Positions 27,186 through 35,883 of a stretch of DNA of 64,000 bases are shown in pieces. The stretch is from Deltaproteobacteria bacterium IMCC39524 (GTDB taxonomy: Bacteria > Desulfobacterota > Desulfuromonadia > Desulfuromonadales > BM103). How positions within the stretch are numbered: position 1 is the first letter of the stretch; every line of letters begins with the position of its first letter. Below the pieces are notes generated by a model. The model saw only the letters and a program-made list of their open reading frames with translations. It was not told the DNA's origin and ran no database searches. The position numbers and the translations under genes are program-made. Location: the NCBI GenBank assembly GCA_029667085.1, contig JARUHJ010000001.1, positions 372,001 to 436,000 on the forward strand, in the 5' to 3' direction.

Positions 27186-27312
27186 TTGCTACAAGCAAAG
27201 GTTGGATGTACGGTTTTTGCGCATTTCGTTTTTGCGCTGGCATGATAAGCATCATGGGCTTTTCCTCAAATCAGGAGAAAGTCCGCTAAGAAGAAGTTTA
27301 AGGACGTAGTTG

Positions 27313-28173
27313 ATGAAGATTGAGTGGTACCCGGGGCACATGGCGAAAGCCAAGCGGCAGATTGCCGAAGTGATGCCGAAGATTGATGTGGTTATTGAAG
27401 TTCTTGATGCGCGTTTACCTGTGTCCAGTGCGAACCCGATGCTGGAAAAACTCCGTGGACAAAAACCCTGTATCAAGGTTCTGAACAAGAGTGATCTTGC
27501 CGATCCTGAAGTAACTGCAGCCTGGATCAAATATTTTGATCGTATGGTTGGGGTTAAGGCGATTCCTATCGAAGCCAACAACCGTTCCTCTGTAGGACAG
27601 ATCCCAAAACTTTGTCGTATTCTCGCTCCTCATCGGGGTGTTCCCGGAAAAACCTTGCGGGCCATGGTGGTCGGTATCCCTAACGTTGGCAAATCGACCC
27701 TGATTAACACTCTTGCCGGCAAGAAGATGGCACGGGTTGGTGATAAACCGGCGATAACAACGTGCCCTCAGCAGATTGATCTTCGCAATGGCATCCACCT
27801 TTCTGACACGCCAGGCCTGCTCTGGCCGGACATCCGCAATCAGAAGAGCGCTTACCGACTGGCCGCCAGTGGCGCCATAGGCGAGGGCGGGATGGATTAT
27901 GAAGGTGTGTCTTTGTTTGCCGCAGAATACCTGATGGAGTGTTATCCGCAACCTCTTGCCACTCGATACAAATTTGACACCTTGCCCGAGAGTGCGCTCC
28001 AGCTGGTTGAGCAGATCGGTCGTAAACGTGGATGCCTGATCACTGGTGGTCATGTCGATCAACAGCGATCCGCAGAACTCCTCTTGCGAGAATTGCGCTC
28101 GGGTTTGATCGGTCGAGTCAGTCTGGAGACGCCTGGTGATGACGATTTTGCAGGATTAGGGGAAGAATCATGA
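27313..28173 (+). CDS. rbgA: ribosome biogenesis GTPase RbgA/YlqF
   Basis: 286 residues of a circularly permuted GTPase. The order of motifs is G4 (LNKSDLAD) then G1 (GIPNVGKST, about residue 122), with G3 DTPG after it, as expected for YlqF/RbgA, a 50S assembly factor. The N-terminal WYPGHMAKAKR is diagnostic. The ATG at 27313 (MKIEWYPGH) has an AAGGA Shine-Dalgarno; a TTG directly before it is unlikely to be used. Overlaps the following rhodanese gene by four bases. Confidence 0.95.
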   Translation: MKIEWYPGHMAKAKRQIAEVMPKIDVVIEVLDARLPVSSANPMLEKLRGQKPCIKVLNKSDLADPEVTAAWIKYFDRMVGVKAIPIEANNRSSVGQIPKLCRILAPHRGVPGKTLRAMVVGIPNVGKSTLINTLAGKKMARVGDKPAITTCPQQIDLRNGIHLSDTPGLLWPDIRNQKSAYRLAASGAIGEGGMDYEGVSLFAAEYLMECYPQPLATRYKFDTLPESALQLVEQIGRKRGCLITGGHVDQQRSAELLLRELRSGLIGRVSLETPGDDDFAGLGEES

Positions 28174-28484
28174 CAGCAGATAAGCTGGAGGAGTTACTTG
28201 ATTTCGGGCAGGCTCTTGTGGTGCTGGATGTTCGCAGCAGTCTCGAATTCAAGTCCGGTCATATCAAGGGGGCCATTCATGCCCCTCTGCCACATCTGCT
28301 AAAGAGTACTGCTGCAGCAGTTAAACAAAAATCAGATCCCCTGGTGATTATCTGTGAACATGGACCACGCGCACAAGTCGCCGCGATGTACCTCAAATTC
28401 AGAGGTTATCGGTCGGTTGAATTGCTTGATGGGCATATGTCGCGATGGCGGGGTTCAAATCGACCGATGGAACATGCTGCTTGA
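28170..28484 (+). CDS. rhodanese-like domain protein
   Basis: 104 residues forming a single rhodanese domain: LDVRSSLEFKSGHIKGAIHAPL near the N-terminus, and a catalytic loop IICEHGPRAQ with the Cys in place (about residue 65). The start codon overlaps the rbgA stop (ATGA), so translational coupling is likely. It may carry persulfide sulfur; the link to rbgA is probably only genomic. Confidence 0.88.
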   Translation: MTADKLEELLDFGQALVVLDVRSSLEFKSGHIKGAIHAPLPHLLKSTAAAVKQKSDPLVIICEHGPRAQVAAMYLKFRGYRSVELLDGHMSRWRGSNRPMEHAA

Positions 28485-28491
28485 TATCGGG

Positions 28492-28740
28492 CTATTTTTT
28501 TATGAGAAGTTTGAAAAAAATGAACATCCCGGCCAAGGCGGCAATATACCAGTAGAAAGGCACTTCCCTGAGGGTGTTGGCCAGACTGTTCATGGCATTG
28601 TTCAGCTGGTTCATCAAGTCGCTGTTGATAAGGGCTCCGTAGCCGACCATCGCAACTCCTTTGGCTGTGAATGCTTGCGTACCTTCTATTATCATCTTAA
28701 TGCGCGTCCTCTGCAAGCTTCTGGATAATTCTTTGTCCAT
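28492..28740 (-). CDS. small C-tail-anchored hypothetical protein
   Basis: 82 residues with no recognised family. The N-terminal part is charged (MDKELSRSLQRTRIKMIIEGTQAF) and a single transmembrane segment lies near the C-terminus (VPFYWYIAALAGMFIFFKLL, about 58-79), ending in lysines. It is convergent with the rhodanese gene (8 bases between stops). Intact frame and a plausible start at 28740; moderate support. Confidence 0.5.
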   Translation of the reverse strand: MDKELSRSLQRTRIKMIIEGTQAFTAKGVAMVGYGALINSDLMNQLNNAMNSLANTLREVPFYWYIAALAGMFIFFKLLIKK

Positions 28741-28849
28741 GTTTTGCTCGAGAAGGTCCTAAAATACAATCATTGCGACTGACTTTTAAGGAACGGCAGA
28801 ATCAATCTGTCGCTGGTGTTTTCTACTGGCCTGAATATCAAGAAACCTC

Positions 28850-29806
28850 ATGACGCGACCAGCCTACAAGCGCCCCTGGTATCTTTTTCATGCGCACCTG
28901 GAAACAATTTGGCCGGCACTTCTGCGACGGGTGCCACAGCCACCATACCGGCGTGAAAGAATTTATACGGATGATGATGATTTCCTGGACCTGGACTGGC
29001 TTCAGGCAGGTCACAGACGCCTGGTCATTGTCTCTCATGGTCTGGAAGGCGACACCAGTCGACATTACGTGACCGGTATGGCCCGGGCTGTTCATGGGGC
29101 AGGCTTTGATGTCCTGGCCTGGAATTTTCGCGGCTGTGGAGGTGAGATCAACCGTCAGCCCCGCTTTACCCATAACGGCGCAACTGAGGATCTTGATGCC
29201 GTCATCAGCCATGCTTTGGTGGCAGGAAATTACAATTCAGTTGCCTTGGTTGGTTTCAGTATGGGCGGCAATCTTACGCTGATGTATCTTGGCCGCGAGG
29301 CGGACATTGTGCCTGATGAAGTTAAGGCAGCCGTCTGTTTTTCCGTCCCTTGCGATCTTGCTGCCGCTTCATCTCGCCTGGCTGAAAGTTCCAACACGAT
29401 TTACATGAAACGCTTTATGCGCCTCATGGGGGAAAAGGTTCGTCTCCAGGCCAAGAACTTTCCAGATGAGTTCCCTTGTGATGACTATCATAGTTTGAAG
29501 ACCTTTGCTGATTTTGATGGTCGTTATACAGCCCCCTTGCACGGATTCCGTGATGCCCCGCATTATTGGCAGTGTTGCAGCAGTAGCCAGTACCTTGACC
29601 GGATACGTGTTCCTGCCTGGATCGTTAATGCCCGTAACGATCCTTTCCTGTCACTGTCGTGTTTCCCCGATATTACGACTCATGAAAATCCCTCGGTGAC
29701 TCTCATTTCACCAGAACATGGCGGCCATTGTGGCTTTGCCAGCCTTTATGAAGACCCGGCATATTGGTCAGAACGCCTTGCTGTCTATCTATTGTCTCCT
29801 GTTTGA
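28850..29806 (+). CDS. YheT-family alpha/beta hydrolase
   Basis: 318 residues. Hallmarks of the YheT/COG0429 family: HLETIWPALLRR, the oxyanion region SHGLEGDTSRHYV, WNFRGCGGE, nucleophile elbow GFSMGGN (Ser about residue 140), and a late HGGHCGF containing the catalytic His. An Asp sits in NARNDPF. Relatives hydrolyse short-chain esters or acyl-lipids; the true substrate here is unknown. Confidence 0.9.
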   Translation: MTRPAYKRPWYLFHAHLETIWPALLRRVPQPPYRRERIYTDDDDFLDLDWLQAGHRRLVIVSHGLEGDTSRHYVTGMARAVHGAGFDVLAWNFRGCGGEINRQPRFTHNGATEDLDAVISHALVAGNYNSVALVGFSMGGNLTLMYLGREADIVPDEVKAAVCFSVPCDLAAASSRLAESSNTIYMKRFMRLMGEKVRLQAKNFPDEFPCDDYHSLKTFADFDGRYTAPLHGFRDAPHYWQCCSSSQYLDRIRVPAWIVNARNDPFLSLSCFPDITTHENPSVTLISPEHGGHCGFASLYEDPAYWSERLAVYLLSPV

Positions 29807-29913
29807 TATTCTTAACATCAAGCTCACTTTAATGCTGTTTTTCATGTAGTCTGGTGTGTGATTGCATGGTGAATTATGTTATAGTTTGCAATCAATTATT
29901 GAGGGGTAAAAAG

Positions 29914-30462
29914 ATGCCGAAGGTCACTGTCATTTTCGCTCATGGAAGAGAGAGCGGTCCCTGGGGCGCTAAGATTAGAGTTCTCGCCAAGGTGGCTGAA
30001 GGCTTCGGTTGTGGGGTCATCAGTCGCGATGACAGTGATAACCGTGACCCTGAATTGCGGGTTGTCCGGTTAATTGACGAGGTGAAGTCAATCGATGGCC
30101 CGATTGTTCTGGTTGGCTCCAGCATGGGCGGTTATGTAGCAACCGTGGCTTCACAGGTTATTCGCCCGACCGGTCTGTTCCTTATGGCCCCGGCCCTTGG
30201 CATGCCTGGCTATGAACATCAGTCACCTCAAGCCATTGCCAGGGAGTTGACTGTCGTCCATGGCTGGGGGGATGATCTTGTGCCGGCCGAAGCCGTCCTT
30301 GAATTCGCCCGTAGCCAGCAGGCGATGTTGCACCTGGTCCCTGCGGGGCACGCGCTCCTTGAACAGATTGAATGGCTGGAACAAATTTTCACCTTGTTTC
30401 TGCAACGATGCCTGAAGCCTGAGCAAGTCACTCAGCAAAGTCGTATCCTGGCGACATTGTGA
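29914..30462 (+). CDS. small alpha/beta hydrolase
   Basis: 182 residues from the ATG at 29914, which has a GAGGGG Shine-Dalgarno and the natural N-terminus MPKVTVIFAHGRESG. The ORF extends 20 codons further upstream without support. The nucleophile elbow is GSSMGGYV, the acidic residue likely lies in HGWGDDLV, and the catalytic His in VPAGHALLE. It resembles YcfP/RsbQ-sized hydrolases; substrate unknown. Confidence 0.8.
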   Translation: MPKVTVIFAHGRESGPWGAKIRVLAKVAEGFGCGVISRDDSDNRDPELRVVRLIDEVKSIDGPIVLVGSSMGGYVATVASQVIRPTGLFLMAPALGMPGYEHQSPQAIARELTVVHGWGDDLVPAEAVLEFARSQQAMLHLVPAGHALLEQIEWLEQIFTLFLQRCLKPEQVTQQSRILATL

Positions 30463-30517
30463 TCAGTCGCCATTAACGTTTATCCTTTATCCAATACTTG
30501 GAAATTATCGAATATTC

Positions 30518-31264
30518 ATGGCTGGCAAAGAACGAATTGATAAACTGTTGGTACAACGTCAACTGGCCGGGTCAAGAGAGCGCGCCAGGGCCCTGATCCT
30601 TGCCGGCCGTGTGATTGTAGATGACCAGACCGTCGATAAAGTTGGTTCTCAGGTTTTCTCGACCTCGGAAATTCGTCTCAGGGGCGAGGATATTCCTTAT
30701 GTGTCACGCGGTGGTTTGAAGCTCGCAGAGGCTTTGAATTGTTTTGAAATTGCGATTGACGGACGGGTTGCCATAGATGTCGGTGCATCGACCGGTGGCT
30801 TTACAGACTGTCTTTTGCAGAATGGTGCAGTAAAAGTCATCGCTGTCGATGTTGGTTACGGCCAGTTGGCCTGGAAGTTACGTGATGACGACAGAGTTCA
30901 GAACCTTGAACGGACCAATATAAGACATCTTACAGTGGACCAACTCGATGATCTTCCGGATCTTGCTGTTATTGATGCTTCATTCATTTCTCTGGAAAAA
31001 GTCCTGCCGTCAACCATTGCCCTGTTAAAGCCTTGCAGTGATATCATTGCCCTGATCAAGCCGCAGTTCGAAGTGGGAAAGGGGCAGGTCGGCAAAGGTG
31101 GAGTCGTCCGTGACCCCGACCAGCATCTAGAGGTTGTTGCGAAGATCAAACTTTTCTCGGAACAGCTCGGCTGCCGGGTGGTTGAAGTCTGCGACAGTCC
31201 GCTCTTAGGGCCAAAGGGCAATAAAGAGTTCCTGATTCATTTGCGTTTGGAGAGGGGCTTATGA
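30518..31264 (+). CDS. tlyA: TlyA-family rRNA 2'-O-methyltransferase
   Basis: 248 residues: an N-terminal S4 RNA-binding domain (ERIDKLLVQRQLAGSRERARALILAGRVIV) and a C-terminal FtsJ-type Rossmann methyltransferase, with DVGASTGGFTDCLL (SAM site), a conserved KLRDDDRV segment and IKPQFEVGKGQ. TlyA proteins methylate ribosomal RNA. The stop overlaps the next start (ATGA), making it the first gene of the cassette to about 35.7 kb. Confidence 0.94.
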   Translation: MAGKERIDKLLVQRQLAGSRERARALILAGRVIVDDQTVDKVGSQVFSTSEIRLRGEDIPYVSRGGLKLAEALNCFEIAIDGRVAIDVGASTGGFTDCLLQNGAVKVIAVDVGYGQLAWKLRDDDRVQNLERTNIRHLTVDQLDDLPDLAVIDASFISLEKVLPSTIALLKPCSDIIALIKPQFEVGKGQVGKGGVVRDPDQHLEVVAKIKLFSEQLGCRVVEVCDSPLLGPKGNKEFLIHLRLERGL

Positions 31265-32031
31265 GTCATCAGATTTATTTTTTAGGCGCCGGCCCCGGTG
31301 ATCCCGAGCTATTGACCCGTCGTGCAGAGCGTCTTCTCATAGAGTGCCGGGTGGTTTACTTGCCACCTATGTATGATCAACCTTTTGCGGAGTTCCTTGA
31401 AGGTAAAGAACTCTTTGTTCCCTTTGAATACTATTTTTCTGACCTGATTGAGCAGATCAAGAGTCATCTGATCAATGGGCCGGTCGCTTTTCTGGTACCC
31501 GGAGACTTAACTTTTTATTCCCCGTTTCAGGCTCTTGTCGATGCCTTGGGTCCTCTTGCTGTCGTTGTTCCCGGGGTGGGCTCCGCCAACGCAGCCTCCG
31601 CACTTCTGAAAAAGACACTTGATCTACCCGGTGTCTGCAGTCGGGCGATTCTTGCTTCGCCGCGAACCCTTGGTGATGGCCCTGACGCCCCGACCATGGG
31701 GGATTTCGCCGAGCCGGGTGTTTCGCTGCTGATTTACATGAATAATATACCTCTGCCGGAACTGGTCGCTCAACTCCGGAAGGGCTATGGTACAGATACC
31801 CCGATAGCTCTGGCTCACCGGGTCGGTCTACCTGATGAAGAAGTCGTTGTTGCCACTCTGGATACAATCGTTGCAACTGTTGGCAGCAGGGATTACTTTA
31901 ACCTGGACAGTCCCAACCCACGCCCGGCCCTGACCTTGATTCTGGTTGGGGAAAGTTTGACGGCTGAAGCTGATCCCGCCTGGTGGGATTATCGCCGTGA
32001 TAATATCTGGAAGTATCAGGACAACAGTTAA
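31261..32031 (+). CDS. tetrapyrrole (corrin/porphyrin) methylase family protein, CobM/CbiF-like
   Basis: 256 residues of the SAM-dependent tetrapyrrole methylase fold: GAGPGDPELLTRRAERLL at the N-terminus and VPGDLTFYSPFQALVDALG, with VVPGVGSANAAS in the second motif region. The layout is like precorrin-4 C11-methyltransferase, but no cobalamin gene lies nearby, and the immediate neighbours are a U32 peptidase and tlyA. Enzymes of the same fold also include RsmI (rRNA methylation), so the substrate is open. Start overlaps tlyA's stop by four bases. Confidence 0.8.
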   Translation: MSHQIYFLGAGPGDPELLTRRAERLLIECRVVYLPPMYDQPFAEFLEGKELFVPFEYYFSDLIEQIKSHLINGPVAFLVPGDLTFYSPFQALVDALGPLAVVVPGVGSANAASALLKKTLDLPGVCSRAILASPRTLGDGPDAPTMGDFAEPGVSLLIYMNNIPLPELVAQLRKGYGTDTPIALAHRVGLPDEEVVVATLDTIVATVGSRDYFNLDSPNPRPALTLILVGESLTAEADPAWWDYRRDNIWKYQDNS

Positions 32032-32032
32032 T

Positions 32033-32995
32033 ATGCGTATTATCTCGCCTGTCGACAATCTGCAAGAAGCTGCCATGCTTCTGGAAGCCGGGGCCGACGA
32101 GCTTTACGGCGGTTATCTTCCTGCTGAATGGGAAGATTACAGTCTTGCTGCATCGCTTAACCAGAGAACCTTTTCCGCCGCGCAGATCGATACGGAAGAG
32201 GAGTTGAAGGCGATTGTCGATCTCACCCATGCTCACGGTGGAACTTTTGCCTTAACCCTGAACGCGCCTTTTTATACAGATGCACAATTGCCCATGCTGA
32301 TTGATTACATCGATCGCATGGTAAGGCTGGGTATAGATAGCCTGATTCTGGCTGATGTCGGTGTATTGCGTCTTCTGAAACAACGCCACCCTGTTATTGA
32401 ATATCATGCCAGCACCCTGGCGCACCTGACCAACGCCGGTTCTGTCAGGCTTATGGCCGAGCAGGGTATGCAGCGTGTGGTCCTGCCCAGGCATTTGACC
32501 GTGGCTGATATGGCAGCTGTTATTCAACAGGCCCCGGATGTTCTTTTTGATGCTTTCCTGCTGGTCGGTAAATGCCCGAATACCGAAGGTCTCTGTACTT
32601 TTCATCATTCCAGTCCGGAAAAGATCTGGCCGTGTGAAATACCCTACGAGATTGCACCCCTTGGCAACGGAGCTTCTGAAGGCTTGCAGCAGGCAATGAA
32701 GAGACAGGAGAGTTGGTCTGAAACGAATCGTCGCCACGGCTGTGGCCTTTGCGCTATTCCGCATTTGCAGAAGGCCGGTGTCCATGGTTTGAAGCTGGTT
32801 GGTCGGGGTGCTCCGGCTGTACAGAAAGTCAGAAATGTCACTTTGGCCAAGGAGTTCCTGATGCTGGCGTCAGAGGCTGTTAACCCTGAAGAGTACCGCC
32901 GTCAGGCGATGGCTGCACATAAGGAAAGATTCGGTGCTGCTTGTCACCAGAATGTTTGTTACTATCCAGAGTTATTTTATGGGGGAGAGGTATGA
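32033..32995 (+). CDS. peptidase U32 family protein with Fe-S-type cysteines
   Basis: 320 residues from the ATG at 32033 (RIISPVDNLQEAAMLLEAGADELYGG). A GTG start at 31997 is possible but would overlap the previous gene and lacks family support. Cysteines near residues 180, 187, 200, 236 and 239 (KCPNTEGLC, WPCE, HGCGLC) recall the cluster-binding Cys of U32 proteins such as UbiU/V and RlhA, which act in hydroxylation rather than proteolysis. Overlaps the next small gene by four bases. The exact reaction is unknown. Confidence 0.8.
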   Translation: MRIISPVDNLQEAAMLLEAGADELYGGYLPAEWEDYSLAASLNQRTFSAAQIDTEEELKAIVDLTHAHGGTFALTLNAPFYTDAQLPMLIDYIDRMVRLGIDSLILADVGVLRLLKQRHPVIEYHASTLAHLTNAGSVRLMAEQGMQRVVLPRHLTVADMAAVIQQAPDVLFDAFLLVGKCPNTEGLCTFHHSSPEKIWPCEIPYEIAPLGNGASEGLQQAMKRQESWSETNRRHGCGLCAIPHLQKAGVHGLKLVGRGAPAVQKVRNVTLAKEFLMLASEAVNPEEYRRQAMAAHKERFGAACHQNVCYYPELFYGGEV

Positions 32996-33177
32996 CACGT
33001 CTACTGGGTAGCGCGCATATAGAAGTACTGGCTCGCGAAGAGAGTGTTCGAGGCGTTCTCGTTCGCACGGTGATCCAACAGTCTGAGTTTGCTGATGAGC
33101 AAGAGCTTGAGCTTCTGGAAAATGCCTTGCAGCTCCTGTTGAAGAGATTTCAAGCCATGGATGGTGAGGCCTCATGA
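32992..33177 (+). CDS. 61-residue hypothetical protein in the methylase-U32-ATPase cassette
   Basis: 61 residues from the ATG at 32992 (TRLLGSAHIEVLAREESVRG), with a good GGGAGAGG Shine-Dalgarno. It overlaps both neighbours by four bases (ATGA at 32992-32995 and 33174-33177). The tight coupling on both sides is the best evidence that it is real. Predicted helical, acidic C-terminus (EQELELLENALQLLLKRFQAM). No family recognised; could be a small subunit of the downstream ATPase. Confidence 0.72.
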   Translation: MTRLLGSAHIEVLAREESVRGVLVRTVIQQSEFADEQELELLENALQLLLKRFQAMDGEAS

Positions 33178-35405
33178 TACTGCGTAGCATTGAATTGGAG
33201 AGCTTCGGCAGATTTCGTGGCCAGACGGTTGAATTCCGTCGTGGACTGAACCTTGTCATAGGCCCCAACGAGGCGGGTAAGTCGACGATCGCCGAGGCTG
33301 TCCCCGCGGTTCTTTTTGGTACCGATCGTCTGGAGAGGTTCAAGCCCTGGGGTCGCAATGTTTGTTCTGCATCACTCTTTTTTGAGGGCCGGGGACACAC
33401 CGTTGAAGTTAAACGCAACCTGCTGACTGATGAGGTTGAGCTGGTCGAAAAAGATGACCTTTATCATGTCAGGTCACAGTTTTCCGGAAAAGCTCCGTTC
33501 CGGGGGCGCAGTGCCTCCTGTCGCGAGTACCGGCAACTGCTTGAAAAGTTGATTGGCGTTGCTGATGAGAGGCTCTTTCGCGCGACTTACTTCTTTGGGC
33601 ATCACCCGCAAAGTTGGAGCGGCGACGAGCTTGCTCTTAAGCTGAGAACTCTGGTCAGTGGTACCGCTGAGGCCGATTATGCTGAAATTCTTGACACTTT
33701 GCTGGATGAGCATTTTCAACTGACCCGTAGCAATCCCTGGGGGAGGGACAAGCAACGTGACCGTGAGTATGAAACCGTTTGTCAGCAGCTGTCCGAGCAG
33801 GGTGATGAAGGGGCTGTGCCGATCTTTGTGGAGATCGATAACCCTACCCGCGACGATAGTCAGGTTGCTCTTGAAGAAGAGATCAGTGCCTTGACAGGCG
33901 AACTTGAATTTGAACGCCAGGAGTATGAGAAGGGCCAGCGATACATCGCGCGTTTTCGTCAGCAGGCTGACTTCAACGAAGAAAAAGCCGCGCCGCCCGC
34001 AAAGGTTGAACCGGTAAAGGAAGAGAGCTCAGGCACAAAAAAGACGCTTTCTGAAAAATTGACCGCTGCCGGGCTACCGCCCTCTTTGCCGCCGCAATTG
34101 CCAGAAGTGTTAAGTGCCGCCGCTGAAATCAGGCAGGAGCTAGCCGCTTTGCAACAACCATTCTCGATCCTTCATGGTCGAGAGAAAAAGATTCCACAAA
34201 TTCCCTGGGTGGTGATTGGCTGCCTCCTGGTGCTTTTCGTCGCACTTGCGGCCGTAGCCTTTTGGCAACCCTTTTTCAAAACGCCCCTCTTGACGGCTGT
34301 TGGCGTTTGCTCTGTGGCTCTGCTTGCCTGGGCCTCCTGGCGGCAGATTAATCGTAATAAAATTCTGGAACAGTGCCGTAAGGAGCGTGGCTTGCTTGAG
34401 CAGAAGAAGGGCGTCGCGCAGCAACGACAGGCGGAATTAAGTGAGCGTTGTGAGGCTCTTGGCTTGCCGTCTTCTGCGGTCGACCTGGTTCGTTTGCAAA
34501 AACTTGTTATGACTCATCGTGCATTACTTGACCAATACTGGTCTGCAACGGAATCTGATGATCCCGGGGTCGTTAAAGGTTCTGAGCTTGTTGATCGTGA
34601 ACCCTCATCCCCGGATCCCACGGTGTCAGTCGTTGAAAAAGACTTCTTGAAAGACGATGAGGCCGCTGAGGAGTTGCGCCAGTTGGAAGCACGGTTGGCC
34701 GATTTTGCTGTCAATATGCAGGCAAAAGAGACTCGCCTGGAGGAGCTGCAGGCGCAGTTGAAGTCTGCCAGGCATACACCAGGGGCTGCTGCTGAAGCAG
34801 CTTCACAGCAAGGCCCCCTGGTGCAGGAAATCTCTGTCAAGAGCGCCATGTCACCACTCCAAAGGCGTAAAAATGATCTTGAGGATCGTATTGTTGTTCT
34901 ACGCAAATCAATTAACCTGCTTGCAGACGCTGTTGACGAGTTCAGCCGTTCTCACCTGGTGACGTTGAATGCTGAAGCAGGCAAAATGTTTGGCAAGATT
35001 ACCGGGGGCCGCTACACGGAGATCAAACTTGATGAGAATATGGCTCCATCTATCCAGGTTGACGGGCGTCGTTGGACTCCCGTGGATCATTTCAGCCGTG
35101 GTACCGTTGATGCCATTTATCTGGCTCTGCGGATGGCTTTGGCAAAGGTCCGCGATGATGGTCGGTCTTTACCTCTGATGCTCGATGATCCCTTTGTTCA
35201 CCTGGACCAGAAACGCCTTGCGAAAACGCTCAACCTGGTTGACCTGGCTTCTGCCGATGGACAATTGATACTCTTCAGTCATAATCTTGATTTAGGCAAA
35301 CGCGCTGCCCGTGAAAGGTGGCATGTCGTTCCTCTTGATGGGGACGCCGTTAACACGACCACTGATGAAGGAGGAGAGCATGCCGGACAGCTGCATCTTC
35401 TGTAA
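33174..35405 (+). CDS. SMC/YhaN-like AAA ATPase with central transmembrane hairpin
   Basis: 743 residues. N-terminal ABC/SMC-type head with Walker A GPNEAGKST (30-38) and LESFGRFRGQTVEF. The middle has coiled-coil segments and two transmembrane helices (about 342-367 and 372-391, VVIGCLLVLFVALAAVAFW and LLTAVGVCSVALLAW). The C-terminal half-head has FSRGTVDAIYLALRMAL (signature-like) and Walker B LMLDDPFVHLD near residue 670, then LFSHN. This is the YhaN-type membrane-associated ATPase family, proposed partners of SbcD-like nucleases (YhaM/YhaO), although no nuclease gene is adjacent here. Function open. Confidence 0.85.
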   Translation: MILRSIELESFGRFRGQTVEFRRGLNLVIGPNEAGKSTIAEAVPAVLFGTDRLERFKPWGRNVCSASLFFEGRGHTVEVKRNLLTDEVELVEKDDLYHVRSQFSGKAPFRGRSASCREYRQLLEKLIGVADERLFRATYFFGHHPQSWSGDELALKLRTLVSGTAEADYAEILDTLLDEHFQLTRSNPWGRDKQRDREYETVCQQLSEQGDEGAVPIFVEIDNPTRDDSQVALEEEISALTGELEFERQEYEKGQRYIARFRQQADFNEEKAAPPAKVEPVKEESSGTKKTLSEKLTAAGLPPSLPPQLPEVLSAAAEIRQELAALQQPFSILHGREKKIPQIPWVVIGCLLVLFVALAAVAFWQPFFKTPLLTAVGVCSVALLAWASWRQINRNKILEQCRKERGLLEQKKGVAQQRQAELSERCEALGLPSSAVDLVRLQKLVMTHRALLDQYWSATESDDPGVVKGSELVDREPSSPDPTVSVVEKDFLKDDEAAEELRQLEARLADFAVNMQAKETRLEELQAQLKSARHTPGAAAEAASQQGPLVQEISVKSAMSPLQRRKNDLEDRIVVLRKSINLLADAVDEFSRSHLVTLNAEAGKMFGKITGGRYTEIKLDENMAPSIQVDGRRWTPVDHFSRGTVDAIYLALRMALAKVRDDGRSLPLMLDDPFVHLDQKRLAKTLNLVDLASADGQLILFSHNLDLGKRAARERWHVVPLDGDAVNTTTDEGGEHAGQLHLL

Positions 35406-35727
35406 AATTATCTCCGGTGAAATTCCGGGCAAGTTTGTTTATCAAGACGAACAGGTCGTTGTCCTGGAGGATATCAACCCTCAGGCTCCAGATCATCTCC
35501 TGATCGTGCCGCGTAAACATGTTCGCACAACACTGGACTTGACTACGGCAGACAATGAGCTGATTGGACATGTCTTCCAAATTGCCGGCAAGATCGCACA
35601 TGACCGGGGCTTCTCCGAAGACGGCTTCCGCGTGGTGAACAATTGCAACGAAGCGGGCGGACAGACGGTCTGGCATATCCACTTCCACTTGCTCGGTGGC
35701 AGAGACCTGACCTGGCCTCCAGGCTGA
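35380..35727 (+). CDS. HIT-family nucleotide-binding hydrolase
   Basis: 115 residues from the ATG at 35380, which has an excellent GGAGGAG Shine-Dalgarno; it overlaps the end of the ATPase gene by 26 bases. CIFCKIISGEIPGKFVYQDE at the N-terminus and the histidine triad HIHFHLLGG at about residues 99-107 are diagnostic. Members of this branch (HinT-like) hydrolyse purine nucleoside phosphoramidates. Confidence 0.93.
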   Translation: MPDSCIFCKIISGEIPGKFVYQDEQVVVLEDINPQAPDHLLIVPRKHVRTTLDLTTADNELIGHVFQIAGKIAHDRGFSEDGFRVVNNCNEAGGQTVWHIHFHLLGGRDLTWPPG

Positions 35728-35883
35728 TTGTCAAATTTGTTTGGCTTCGACCCTGAACAGGGTTGCTAGGCGTTTGATTCTGCATTAATATCAGCCGAAG
35801 AGTTGAGCCCGATTATGTTCTGTCGTGTTCTCTGTCTCATGAATATTTGCCTATTTTACAGCTCTTGAACGGGTCTATGTTTC

